Shown piece by piece: positions 1 through 10,150 of a stretch of 64,000 nt of DNA; positions within the stretch are counted from its first letter, which is position 1; each line of letters starts with the position of its first letter. The notes below the pieces were generated by a model that saw only the letters and a program-made list of their open reading frames with translations, ran no database searches and was not told the DNA's origin. The position numbers were made by a program, and so were the translations under genes. The stretch is from positions 62,001 to 126,000 of the forward strand of contig OX337241.1 of assembly GCA_946965045.2 (NCBI GenBank). Reading direction: 5' to 3'. Source of the DNA: Epithemia pelagica (taxonomy: Eukaryota > Bacillariophyta > Bacillariophyceae > Surirellales > Surirellaceae).

Positions 1-155
1 TGCGTATCATGGTTGTTGCCATGAGCATGGGAATGCACATGCTCATGGCCGTCATGAACATGAGAATGAGAATTGCTGGAATCCTCCTCCTCCATTTTGT
101 CGTCATCGTCGTTGTGCAGGGTGAGAAAGAGCAAGCGAAACTGTGAGGACCGCAT
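1..155 (-). CDS. His-rich protein, 5' partial (possible metal transporter N-terminus)
   Basis: A minus-strand reading frame opens with ATG at 155 and runs off the left edge without a stop. After a short hydrophobic start and an Asp run it becomes a His-x-His stretch (repeated S-H, V-H, E-H, A-H pairs) of about 20 residues. Such tracts are typical of ZIP and CDF zinc transporters and of some metallochaperones, but no membrane segment is inside the window, so the family cannot be fixed. A second ATG lies in frame at 95. This is a guess from composition only. Confidence 0.4.
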   Translation of the reverse strand, partial: MRSSQFRLLFLTLHNDDDDKMEEEDSSNSHSHVHDGHEHVHSHAHGNNHDT

Positions 156-847
156 TATCTTGGATAGCGAGAGAGTACGTAGTATCGTCAATACACTGGA
201 AGTAAAGCCACACTGGGCCACACCAAACACCAAGGTCTACGAGCTAGCGACACCGTATTCGAATCGTCGTAACAGAGAGTGCACCTTTCCCAGTGTGTCT
301 TTTTGCGTGATGCCGAGGATGATGGTGTCTTTGACCAATGTTCGCTGTTGTTTCTTCTTTTTATTATTAGTTTGTGTGTGGAAAACGAGAAATCTACACA
401 GTGAGAAAGAAGACAGTGAGACGACTCTCTAATAGGATGTTGTGTTTGTGTTTGTGTTTTGTGTTGTTGATGGTGTGTCGATTGGTCCAACATACGTCTG
501 AATTCCGATGGACACGCAGGCTGTTTTGCCGTTTCTCTCGAGTTTCTAGTTCCTCATTTTTTGTGCTAACAAATCTAAAGTCTAACTAAAAGGTCGACTT
601 ACATTTGCATAGAGACAAAAAGTGATCGGTTCAATTATGTCTACGTCAAAGATCATAGAGGATGATAGATGAGACAGGTTCATGAGCTTGCTGCTGGCTT
701 GCTACTAGCTGCTCCTAATAGTAGTAAGGTAGAGGGCTTCTGTTCTTCTCTCGCAACTCGGAACTCGGAATGGCGCGACGTTCCCAATTCCCACTGTTAT
801 GAGTAATGAGTATGTTGTAATACTCCTATTTGCTATTATTGAAGTAG
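156..847. other. No supported gene
   Basis: About 690 bases upstream of the His-rich frame. Short overlapping frames on both strands have low-complexity or hydrophobic translations and show no family motif. It probably holds the promoter of the leftward edge gene. Confidence 0.4.
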
Positions 848-1171
848 GTGAAAGACGCAGAGGCTTTTGTGTCGCAACATCAATTATGCCCAGACGGCGA
901 ACAAAGAAAGAAAAAGAAGGTCCATGGAATGAGATCAGCTTCCGCGTCTGGATCGCGACTTGGAATGCGACCACTGCATCCGTCTGGAGGCCTAGTAGCC
1001 ACACTAGGGCTGCTAGAGGGAGGAATGTGTCCACAAACCAAAACGATACAGCGAGACGCACAAACACAACTCCTACTAGAATCATCACCATCCTCACGAT
1101 CCGCACATGGATCCTTGTCCAGAAAATGGCAGTGCCTTGGAATACAACGACAAGGTCCCTGTCAAAAATAA
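848..1171 (+). CDS. Uncharacterised 107-residue reading frame
   Basis: This is the most protein-like of several overlapping frames between 700 and 1400. It begins with ATG and is rich in Ser, Arg and Gln, with a basic KKKK patch near residue 25. It has no signal peptide, membrane segment or known motif. A hydrophobic 178-residue frame on the opposite strand (705-1241) covers the same bases and cannot be excluded. No functional call is made. Confidence 0.2.
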   Translation: MKDAEAFVSQHQLCPDGEQRKKKKVHGMRSASASGSRLGMRPLHPSGGLVATLGLLEGGMCPQTKTIQRDAQTQLLLESSPSSRSAHGSLSRKWQCLGIQRQGPCQK

Positions 1172-1446
1172 TGATATCTCTGTGGTGCGTCCAACATGGC
1201 CACAACAACTTCGAACAACAGGACCCAATCGCGAGAGTCATTTAGATGCAGACGGAACGAGAACAAACGAGAGAGAATTATCACACAAGTTTCCAAAACC
1301 ATTCTTTTTACGAGATCCATTTGGATTGGTTCGTTTACGCTGTGTTTGGTGATTTGGGGGGTTTGGATACGGAACAGTGCACTTCCATTTCCTAGCATGA
1401 TCCTCCTCCGTTACCTCTTTTTTCCTCGAATCCGTCTGTTTTACAG

Positions 1447-1968
1447 TTACATTCGATCGGCTTGTACCTTTTCCAAAAGTTCTCCCAATTCACCACTTTG
1501 GTACATTTCAATCATGATATCGGATCCGCCAATAAATTCTCCATCAATATACAATTGGGGAATCGTCGGCCATTGCGAGTATTCTTTAATGCCTTGTCGA
1601 ATCGCTTCATCGCTCAAGACATCGACCGTTTCGTACGTGGTCGTGGAGGCCAACAAATTGTTGAGAATTTGAATGGCCGTATTGGAAAAGCCACATTGAG
1701 GAAATAATTTACTCCCCTTCATGAATAACAAAATGGGAGTTTCCGTCACCATGGTTTGAATGCGTTCTTGTGTCGCATCCGTGTCCACAATGTCGTCGTC
1801 GTCACTCAGCGGAGACGAGGCCAGAACCAGGCCTGCTGGTAGTCGAGAGGTCACGGTCGGAGCCATGACTCCAAACGCGGACACCACAGGGACTTGCGCA
1901 GCCACCACGAGCAAGATTCCCACCACAATGTACCGCCAACCCATGAATGTAAGTTGCATTTGGGACAT
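1447..1968 (-). CDS. Plastid-targeted CGFS monothiol glutaredoxin
   Basis: Intronless gene of 173 residues. The first 30 residues form a signal peptide ending VVSAFGV, which is the Ala-Phe cleavage context used for import into complex plastids of diatoms. A Ser/Asp-rich spacer follows, then a complete glutaredoxin domain from about residue 65. The domain has PILLFMKG with the GSH-binding Lys, the monothiol active site QCGFS, WPTIPQLYIDGEFIGG with the cis-Pro, and GGSDI. Proteins of this class bind a glutathione-ligated 2Fe-2S cluster and pass it to apoproteins; plastid versions correspond to plant GrxS14/S16. The domain has its usual length and key residues and appears intact. Start chosen at the ATG giving the signal peptide. 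Confidence 0.92.
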   Translation of the reverse strand: MSQMQLTFMGWRYIVVGILLVVAAQVPVVSAFGVMAPTVTSRLPAGLVLASSPLSDDDDIVDTDATQERIQTMVTETPILLFMKGSKLFPQCGFSNTAIQILNNLLASTTTYETVDVLSDEAIRQGIKEYSQWPTIPQLYIDGEFIGGSDIMIEMYQSGELGELLEKVQADRM

Positions 1969-2881
1969 GATCGAAACGGTTCTCCCTTTTTCTTTGGTGT
2001 TGTTGGAGCAGATCGGTTGTTCTGTGTGTTGGGTGTTGTTGGAGATCGAAAAATCCTTGTGACGTCAGTAGGGAACGTCTGACCGGCGGCCGCTCGCGTA
2101 AGGGTCGTGGATATAAAGAAAGGTGTCACGAGTCACGTGTCTACACGACTGGGAGGGTTGGTTCCGAATCGCTCCGCAATCTCGCCATGACACGACGATC
2201 GGCGGTTCTCGTCACATTTTGGCCGATTGGATTGGGGTCTCCTGTTTGCCTCTACAAGGAATGATGCAAGTAGGTAGACGGTATGGAAAGATGACGGCAT
2301 AGATATTCGAGTGTAATTAATGGAAGACGTCGACCTTTCTTGTTAGTCGCTCGGATGAGATTCCGTCTTCTCCATCCAGATCACACACACAGTGATGAAT
2401 TGTGATACAGACAGACAGTGCGTCCTCTTGCAAGTGGTATACCCTCAACAAAGCCTTCTCTATCTCCTACTAGACTAAAAGCACCACCTTTTGTCGTGCG
2501 ATGATTTTTCTCTTCGCAAGGGCGCGTTCCAGTGGTCGGAAGCAGTGCCGCCCAGAGGCATTCTTTCGAATACACGAATGGGGACTTTATCCAAAAACCC
2601 ACATACTCAGAGATTGATGAGACCGGAACGGCGGAGGAAATTGGCGGACAAAACCACGGTGAGAGTATTGCCTCGGGAAATCCGTGGCCATGAGAGGTGA
2701 AACGTTGTTCATTGATCAAAACGAGAGTTGTTTCTCATTTGGGATCGTCATTGTATCATGGTTCGAACCGTTTCTTGTCATGAGGACACACGCCGACGTT
2801 GTCATCCAGTGGAAACTCACACAAAATAAATGATGGGATTACTCTGTACAGAGGTAGAGCAGCGATGCTACCACACCAGTT
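1969..2881. other. Intergenic, glutaredoxin promoter side
   Basis: About 900 bases between the glutaredoxin start and the tandem duplication. The part near 1969 should hold the glutaredoxin promoter and 5' leader. The short frames seen here (2381-2719, 2491-2700, 2756-3076) have no recognisable motif, and those near the right end owe their length to the duplicated block. Confidence 0.4.
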
Positions 2882-3099
2882 GCTTCGATCAATCGAACCG
2901 GGTGTGTTGAAACACAATGTGCTGCTTGATTTACACAACAAACCGGACCCCAATGCAGGAAGGACACTCCCAGCTAGCAGCAGGGACAGCGCTTCGATCA
3001 ATCGAACCGGGTGTGTTGAAACACAATGTGCTGCTTGATTTACACAACAAACCGGACCCCAATGCAGGAAGGACACTCCCAGCTAGCAGCAGGGACAGC
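2882..3099. repeat. Perfect 109-bp tandem duplication
   Basis: Bases 2882-2990 are repeated immediately at 2991-3099 with no mismatch that I can find. The unit starts GCTTCGATC and ends AGGGACAGC. It lies just past the 3' end of the broken GRDP-like gene, probably in its old 3' untranslated region. Complete identity suggests a recent duplication or an assembly artefact. Confidence 0.9.
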
Positions 3100-3145
3100 A
3101 TCATCCCCTGTAGTCTGTCCAACAGGATGAATTTCCAGGCGTATG

Positions 3146-4480
3146 CTAATGCGTTTCATTCCCCTGTGAACACGGTTGTCTCCGTCGGTGTTCCAAAAAC
3201 ACTTGATAGCGCCGTTTGGTTGTGTGTTGCAGAGGCTCTTTATGAGGTTCGCTTGGTGCATCGTGGTGTTTGTTCCGAGTCCTGAGCGATTCGATAATCC
3301 TCTGGTACCGTTTCTTTGGTCGTTTGCTGTGTGGAATGCTTGTGGAGGTTTTGGTTGGTCCCAAAACCGCCCCAGTTCTATTAGGCAATGCAAGAATTTG
3401 TTTTCCGCTTGGTTCATGGACTGTTGTCCCAGGATAAGGATTGTCGTTTCGGTTGTTTTGAGTTGCTTGGTTGCTCCATCGTGCAGAGGGGCCCGGCTTC
3501 CAAGAGCAAAGATAAAAGTCAGCCGAGGGTAACCCTCGATCCATGTCTTCGTCCACCCCATAGTCTTCGCCATACACGGCCTTCCAATGACGTTGCGTAT
3601 CATGCACAGTTTGCCACCAGTGAGACATGCTGGTGGTACATCGATCGTAGACCAAATCATTTGGAATCAATTGTGTCGATCCGCCTCCTCGAAGGATACG
3701 ACAGTCGTGAATGTAGTTTACAATCCCCCTCAACATGTGCGTTTTCCATATCCAGAGAATCGGATACGTGGGGACCGGGCAAACTGGTTGAAGACTGGAA
3801 CTCAATGCCACAAATTTTTGATATTGCAAAACGGCACCTCGTACAGCATCCTCTTTATTCTCCTGAACAATGAAATGTCGAATATGCCATAAAAATTCAC
3901 GGTGCTGTCTTACCGAAGTCATCAAGTACTTGTTTGTCAAGGAGTAGATCGAATTCTCCTTGGTAGACCGTGAGGGATTGTCCATGAGGTTTATGTTGGA
4001 GGGGAAAAAGGGTTCGTAGGGATAGGTATTCCACCAATATTCCTGAGCCAGATTGTTGTGAACTGTTTCTTGGTCAACAAAGTTAAAGGGTGCCTGACAT
4101 TCTAGAATGCGTCTGAATTGATTTTGACAATAGTCCTCGTAGCGGTTTGGTGACAGGCGATGACAATGCCACAACCAAGCAATGTCTGCTGGAGGAATGA
4201 GGACTGTCTCAGATGGATACTTGCCCAACAAGGGGAGCCAGAAATGGAGATATCACCGTATGGAATGATCCAAAGGGTAACGGAGTGTCACGCCAGAAGC
4301 ATTTAAACGCTGTAAAAAGTCCACATATTTCCAGGCATTGGTGACCAAATCGGATTCCACCCATGGAGGAGTCGAACCAGCCCTGATTCGAATCCTGGCC
4401 GCTTCGTTCATCATGGGAACATCGTTTGGAAGGTCATCCATGGTTCCTTTTTCAAATCTATTCTTCTCAGTTGCGTTCAT
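3146..4480 (-). pseudogene. GRDP-like (DUF1399) gene copy 1 with an in-frame TGA
   Basis: The frame from ATG at 4480 to the stop at 3146 is continuous except for one TGA at about 4250-4252. Paralogues in this window read L-D/N-R-Y-L at this point, and here the Arg codon position is TGA, as expected from a CGA to TGA change. Both sides align well to copies 2 and 3: PPWVESDLV and YVDFLQRL before the stop, then IPPADIAWLWHCHRL, RILECQAPF, ILWIWKTHM and HWKAVYGEDYG after it. The two His/Trp motifs (WLWHCH, WIWKTH) mark the DUF1399/glycine-rich-domain-protein-like family, whose biochemical role is unknown. The C-terminus keeps two KKRYQ/KRRYQ motifs. An ATG at 4231 just after the stop could still give a 361-residue protein. 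Confidence 0.8.
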
Positions 4481-5509
4481 CGTCGTCTTGTTGTTTTTCT
4501 CTTTGTGGTTCGCATACAGAGGCCAGTCCCGATGGTTCACAGCAACGACAATTGTGTGTTACCAGCACCAACAGCCACGGCTCGCAACCAATGCTCCCAG
4601 TTTGAGAACAACAAGAGTTTGACTACTTGACAAGGATGGACGGGACGTAGGTTTAAGCATTCTCGTTGCCACTTCTATTCCAAACGTCGCAGTCTCTCGT
4701 GTTTCTTCAATCTTGGTGGATTCAACTGTTTGAGGTCCTCTTTTTCTGATGCCTTCGAAGTCAGATCTTATTGATCTTTCAAAATGATGTTGGTACTTCC
4801 AAGAGTCGTCTGCCAAGTTCCACAACGCCTAACAAAATATCATCGTGTCCAACTTGGCGATCAGTGTCGCACCATATTGAATGGCCAAGTCGAGGGATGG
4901 GAGTCATCCAAATAAAAAGGGAAGTTCACCAATTTGAGCATCCCTCTTTCCTTGTACGTTGACCACGGTAGTAAGTGTCGAATCATTTGTAGCCTTGATG
5001 ATAAGAATCACAGAAGAAGAGAGGTAGGAGCGTCGTCGTATTCCATCGATTTCCATGTTGGATCAGCATCTGTCAGAGTTGTGAGAGAATGCGCTCCAAG
5101 CTCTAGTTGATCATTGTACCGCATATCCAAGGTATGCCATTCAACATTCTTCTCCAATGTTTCCGAAACCTGTTTCATATCATGTGGTCAGTCATTATAC
5201 TATCTCCAACATTCAACGTTCGTCACCATGAGAAATAACGCAATGTTGTCATGGCCAATCATTGTTGTGAACAGTCTGTAGGACCAAGGGAAGAATGGCG
5301 TACCATAATAGGCGTTGGACGAGATCAAATTGGGGATATCTTCTCAGCGGATGTTTCATTGTCAATCTGTGGACCTCGCTCTTCATCATACGAGGACACC
5401 TCTTTATCACGGATTAATGAGATCTCGCGTGTATCTTAAAATTCTTATTGTAATACATCAGCAAAAGATACTTTTCATGGGGCTTGTCATGAAATCTATG
5501 TGCGATTGA
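4481..5509. other. Intergenic between divergent GRDP-like copy 1 and Kelch gene
   Basis: About 1 kb. The part next to 4480 still resembles the upstream coding of paralogues in spirit (NHRDWPLYANHK-like reading) but has no ATG. The rest shows no motif. It should contain both divergent promoters. Confidence 0.4.
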
Positions 5510-6847
5510 ATGCCTTTCGCGACAGGCACGGCTCCACCCACTACGCTCTCCACGTCCACGCTGCGAAAGCTTCCACGCGTTGTGCTCAGTTATATGCCAT
5601 TTCTCTTGTCAACGTTGGAGAGCACCGTGACCATGACAATGACACTGAGAGAACAAGCGTGGCAGTCGGGCCTAGTCCTTTTGGACGAGACACCTGAATG
5701 GAATGAAAACGATTGGCCTCCTCTTCAGGGTGGATGGCGTTATCGTCCTGCTACGGTTGTACTTGATCATCCCGATCAACACAATAACATCAACAACAAG
5801 AGACAAACGGTCGTCGTGATGGGCGGAAATACACAAGACTTAGTCTTAACCAGCTCCGTTCTTGTAATGAATTTGGAGGGCCAGAACAAGCAGTGGCGAG
5901 AAGGGCCGCCCATGAACAAGAGTCGTCGAACACATGCCGCTGTTGTCTGCAACGGAGCTGTCTATGTGATGGGAGGACACAATCAAGGTCCATTGGATTC
6001 TATCGAACGAATCGATGCCATGGATGTGCTACAATCATCTTCGACATCAAGCAGCACACGTGCGAGCAATTGGACGACATTGAAGTGTCGCTTATCAACG
6101 CGAAGGTATGGATGTTGTGCTGTTGCGGTGCACAACCGATACATAATTGTAATGGGTGGCTACAGCAATCGTTATTTGTCGTCGGTGGATATTATTGATA
6201 CCAGCAATCACACTGTCACTGCTGGACCATCCATGAATGTCCCTCGACAATTTTGTTCCAGTGCGGTCATTGGTCACCGCATCTTTGTTGTTGGAGGTTG
6301 GAACCTGAGTGGCGATCTTGACTCGGTGGAGTATTTGGACCTCGAAAGGCCATGGGATGATGAAGAGATAAAAAAGGAGACTGGTTCGACATTTATTTCT
6401 TTCTCGTCCACCTGGATCACTCATTCTGATTTGGTGCTTTCCATTGCACGAAGTTCTTGTGAAGTGGTTGCCGTGGGCTCTTGTCTGGTGGTGGCGGGAG
6501 GACGAGGCAATGCAACCGTGGAGGTCTTTGATACGCATCACAACCGCATGTGGAATCTCCCATCATTCGTGAATCACCGCAATGGCTTCACCATGGTGAC
6601 TGTTGCCAATCAAGTTGCCATGATTGGTGGTGGATTCAATCCTACCTGTGCGACATTACCACTACTAGACAAGCATACGTGGTGCTTTCGTCAACTCTTT
6701 AAGCAGCAGCCCGACAGATGGTGTCTTTTTCGGGAAGGAATGAATACCCAACATTCTGATATTTCACCCTTCCCCACCTGGACATCAGCTCGTAAACGAG
6801 CAAGGCCCAATACACGCCGTGGTGATGAAGGCAAGGATGGAACTTGA
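5510..6847 (+). CDS. Kelch-repeat protein, six-blade propeller
   Basis: Intronless, 445 residues. Six Kelch blades can be read from about residue 100 to 400, each with a hydrophobic strand ending in a Gly-Gly: VVVMGGNT, VYVMGGHNQG, YIIVMGGYSNRY, IFVVGGWNLSG, LVVAGGRGNA and VAMIGGGFN, followed by the usual aromatic strand (for example SVDIIDTS). No BTB, F-box or other partner domain precedes the propeller, so it is probably a stand-alone scaffold. The C-terminal 40 residues are basic and unstructured. It sits between GRDP-like copies 1 and 2 on the opposite strand. The first ATG is used. A second, larger Kelch gene occurs at 35952. Confidence 0.88.
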   Translation: MPFATGTAPPTTLSTSTLRKLPRVVLSYMPFLLSTLESTVTMTMTLREQAWQSGLVLLDETPEWNENDWPPLQGGWRYRPATVVLDHPDQHNNINNKRQTVVVMGGNTQDLVLTSSVLVMNLEGQNKQWREGPPMNKSRRTHAAVVCNGAVYVMGGHNQGPLDSIERIDAMDVLQSSSTSSSTRASNWTTLKCRLSTRRYGCCAVAVHNRYIIVMGGYSNRYLSSVDIIDTSNHTVTAGPSMNVPRQFCSSAVIGHRIFVVGGWNLSGDLDSVEYLDLERPWDDEEIKKETGSTFISFSSTWITHSDLVLSIARSSCEVVAVGSCLVVAGGRGNATVEVFDTHHNRMWNLPSFVNHRNGFTMVTVANQVAMIGGGFNPTCATLPLLDKHTWCFRQLFKQQPDRWCLFREGMNTQHSDISPFPTWTSARKRARPNTRRGDEGKDGT

Positions 6848-8699
6848 AATTTGCAACGTATTGCATGTATGTTGTATGTGCTAACATTGGCGGAACCATA
6901 GCATTGTCATTTTACTCTCAAACAGTAGTTGTATTGTTTCCCTTCATGGCATTGCGACCTGTAGAGATATCATGTACACCATTTTACTAGTAGAAAATGA
7001 AAGTTAAAGAAGTGGAGCCAGGCCTTGTGTGGATGTCCATGGTACCATGCCTCTCTGCTGTTGAATAGGTCGAGTTACCATGCTGTGGAAGATTATGGTT
7101 GCGTTTGGACGGGCGTCTTCGTTCCGACCATGCGTTTTTTTGTGAGGGGTCCGGTCCTTCTATGGCTAATGCCTGCGTCAGAGGACAGTTCCCCCTGTCT
7201 CTCGACGCTTGTGGTTTCAGGTGACAGGACATTTGCGAATCCTTCGGAATTTTTGCAACCGAAGTGTTTGAAATTTCCTCCACTACAGCAACTAGTCTTT
7301 ATCATAAGGTCGGCGATTTGCTCGCAATGGACCAGATTGACAACAAGGAATCGAGTCTAGTCGTTGCCACACCACAACCTCCCGAACTACCAACGCAGGC
7401 ACAAAAGAAGAAAGTCTTCATCTTTCCTCCTCCTAGCATACCTCAATTGGACGAAACTGATAGTATCATTGCCGTGGAACCGACTGTGTTCAATTTCCAC
7501 CACCACTACTTCCTGTCGCAGCATTACTCGTTCAATTGCTCATGCTTGGAAACAAGCTGCTCCCCATCGCGATGTCTTGCCCCTCAATGACAGTTCCGCC
7601 GAAACCTTGTTGCACGATACCCCACTGTCCAACAGCAGTGTCGGACATCGACCACTACAACATTTGTGCCTCGTACACCACCAACAAAACTACGACCCGT
7701 GCCGATCATGTCTTGGCTGTAGTCTACTAGAATTTCTTCTTCTTGTTGTTCTTGTTGTTCTTCTTCTTCTTCGCTGGATTCTGGTTGGTGTTTCTGCCTT
7801 GTCGTCGTTTCGAAAGGAAATGAGAACCTGAATGACACGCAGAATGCACTCGTGTTTTTCAATGTCAAGAATGTCGTGCCATTCAAAGTAACAGGAATCC
7901 AAATCCAATCCATGATGCAGTATGAATTGGTCTCTTGCATTCTGCTATTTGCGATTGCCGAGCTATGCCACTTACTTCGGCGTGTGTTCTGCTTTTAAAT
8001 CTATTGTGCCGTTGCGCGATGAATGTTTCTCTTTTCTTTCTTGGTCGTTTGAGCGCTATCGCATGAAGTGTAGACCATTTGTTCGCCTTCACTGCAGTAT
8101 AGGTCGTCTTCTTGGTTGCTATCTTCTCATTTTGCTTGTTCTGGGGTAGCAGTAGATGGTATATTGTTGGGCATAGAGCCAACATCTCGCGCTTGCCCGT
8201 CACACGTGCAGCGCGGAGGGCGTTGCTTCTTTGACGGCCACAAAATCTTCTCCAAACACAATAAATTCGCGGACGACCCCAACATGTTCCATGGATCCTG
8301 GTTTCTCATGCAAGCTCGCCATTGTACGACAATTCGATTCGATTCGTTCCATCTCATGGCGGTACACTCCGACTCTATCACGCAGTGGGTACTGACAAAT
8401 GTGGATGTGAGGTTGCAATCTCTTCGTCTGCATGCCGCGTCCGCGTTGTTTGTCGACCAAGAACAATGAATATTGTAGATGGATTGATGATAGATTCGGT
8501 TATGGTTCAGTAGCATAGAGAATGGTTTACATGTGTCGTGACACCATTCGTTTCGAGGAATCGAACCTGATTAGTCGTATTTTTGGGACTGCCCCATCCG
8601 ACAAAGTGATCAGCAAGAAGAACCAAGAATCAAAATCAAACGATCGATTGGATGGTTCGTAGGACGTACCAATTTTGTGGTAGGGTCAACCGAAGGTCT
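6848..8699. other. Mostly non-coding, with possible gene remnants
   Basis: About 1.85 kb between the Kelch gene and GRDP-like copy 2. Besides the short frame at 7328-7590 listed separately, a minus-strand frame at 8200-8466 contains a Glu/Val-rich end (GEDFVAVKEATPS) that looks protein-like but has no partner exons. A TTC/TTG-rich tract lies near 7732-7775. I see no RNA gene. Confidence 0.35.
7328..7590 (+). CDS. Possible remnant ORF, unknown
   Basis: A frame of about 87 codons starting MDQIDNKESS, acidic then Pro-rich. A different plus frame continues with protein-like text (SIAHAWKQAAPHRDV, then LPLNDSSAETL) right where this one loses sense near 7510-7540. This looks like one coding stretch broken by a frame slip or an unrecognised intron. 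No family recognised. Confidence 0.22.
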
Positions 8700-9977
8700 T
8701 CATGTTCCAATAGGAGTACCTTCCTTTCTCCGCCGGTGCCCCAAAAACACTTGGTAGCGTTTCTTTGGTGGTCTTTTCATTGGCCCTTCATGCGCTGGAT
8801 GGTTTGTTGTAGGATTTTGTTCGGACTGGAGCTGCTGTTGGGGTTTGTTCCCGACCAAAGCTTTAGCCAACACCTGGTACCGCTTCTTTGGTTTTTTGTT
8901 ATCCAAGGTTGACTCTTTGAATTTCGAACGACACCCTGTCTGCGGTGTCCAGGAGGTTCGGTAATATTCGGGAGGAGGAGAGCTACTGCGATACATGTCT
9001 CGGTCGATCAAATAGTCTTCGCCATAGACAGCCTTCCATCGACGCCTCGTTTCATGCACGGCTCCGAGCCAGTTGGACACGTTCGACACAGAGCGATCGT
9101 CGACCAAAAAGTCATGAACCAATGTCGATCCTTGTCGAAGGATCCGGCAATCATGGTTGTATCGTTCAATCCCCATCAAAATATGCGTTTGCCAAATCAG
9201 GGCAATTTGATAGGTAGGGACCAGATCACGCAAGGAAGAAGGTTTCGCAGTGGGACTAATATTGAGAGCCACAAATTTCATGTATTGCGAGACGCCTTCT
9301 CGTAGAAATGAGGTCTGGTCACGAGACAACATTTGTCGTGTGACGTGCCACAAAAACTCACCGTGCAGTCGAGTGCACGCAATGAGATAGTCCCTTGTCG
9401 CAGACGAGCCACTCTTGATGTAATCCTTTTTAGTGTTGTGCTTGTTGAGAAGGAGAAAGTGTTCATATGGATAAGTATTCCACCAATGATATCGCGCCAG
9501 ACTATTGTGGACCGTGCGCTCTTCCACAAAGTCAAAGGGTGCCTGGCACTCCAGAATATGTCCAAATCGTCTATGGCAGTACGCTTCGTAGCGGCCTGTT
9601 GATAGTCGATGACAATGCCACAACCAAGCAATGTCTGCGGGAGGAATCAGCACCGTCTCGGATGGATACTTGTTCACCAAAGGAAGCCAAAATAGCAGAT
9701 ACCGGTCCAAAGCATGATTCGAAGGGTCTTTTACCGTGACGCCAGTGGCATGAAGGCGCAGCATAAAGTCAATGTACTTCAAGGCATGGGCGACCAACTC
9801 CGACTCTACCCAAGGTGGAGACGAACCAGCCATTATTCGAATCCTTGACGCTTCGGTCATCGAGTCAACACCATTTGAGACATCTTCCGTTAATTCTTTG
9901 TCCACTTCATCGTTCAGAGATGATTTCATCATCATTTTCTTGTTGGTGTTTGGTTTTCTCTTTGTGGTCGCTCGCAT
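8700..9977 (-). CDS. GRDP-like (DUF1399) protein copy 2
   Basis: Single-domain copy, 425 residues from the first in-frame ATG at 9977. Visible in order: SSPPWVESELV and YIDFMLRL (helical start), YPSETVLIPPADIAW then LWHCHRL (first His motif), GHILECQAPFDFVEE, ALIWQTHILMGI (second His motif), RRWKAVYGEDY, PPPEYYRTSW, and two C-terminal KKRYQV motifs. The paralogue-conserved segment CHGGSHFLSQ lies upstream of this ATG (to about 10050) in an open frame without ATG. Either an upstream exon is missed or translation now starts later. The function of the family is not known. Plant GRDPs are linked to stress and development, which need not apply here. Confidence 0.82.
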   Translation of the reverse strand: MRATTKRKPNTNKKMMMKSSLNDEVDKELTEDVSNGVDSMTEASRIRIMAGSSPPWVESELVAHALKYIDFMLRLHATGVTVKDPSNHALDRYLLFWLPLVNKYPSETVLIPPADIAWLWHCHRLSTGRYEAYCHRRFGHILECQAPFDFVEERTVHNSLARYHWWNTYPYEHFLLLNKHNTKKDYIKSGSSATRDYLIACTRLHGEFLWHVTRQMLSRDQTSFLREGVSQYMKFVALNISPTAKPSSLRDLVPTYQIALIWQTHILMGIERYNHDCRILRQGSTLVHDFLVDDRSVSNVSNWLGAVHETRRRWKAVYGEDYLIDRDMYRSSSPPPEYYRTSWTPQTGCRSKFKESTLDNKKPKKRYQVLAKALVGNKPQQQLQSEQNPTTNHPAHEGPMKRPPKKRYQVFLGHRRRKEGTPIGT

Positions 9978-10150
9978 TGTCGGCAACCTGGAGGGTTCGC
10001 GTTGGGAAAGAAAATGCGAACCTCCATGACAAGGTTGACAGTTCGAGAGCAAGACGTTCCAAGGACAAATAAAGTCAAATAATCTCTTGGTTGCTCACCA
10101 GGGCAAACAACGACGACGACGATCACCGAGACCCCCATCCCATCGTCTGG

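Noticed and set aside
705-1241. Hydrophobic 178-residue minus-strand frame
   Set aside because: The hydrophobicity mirrors the opposite-strand composition; it has no motif and overlaps a more protein-like plus frame.
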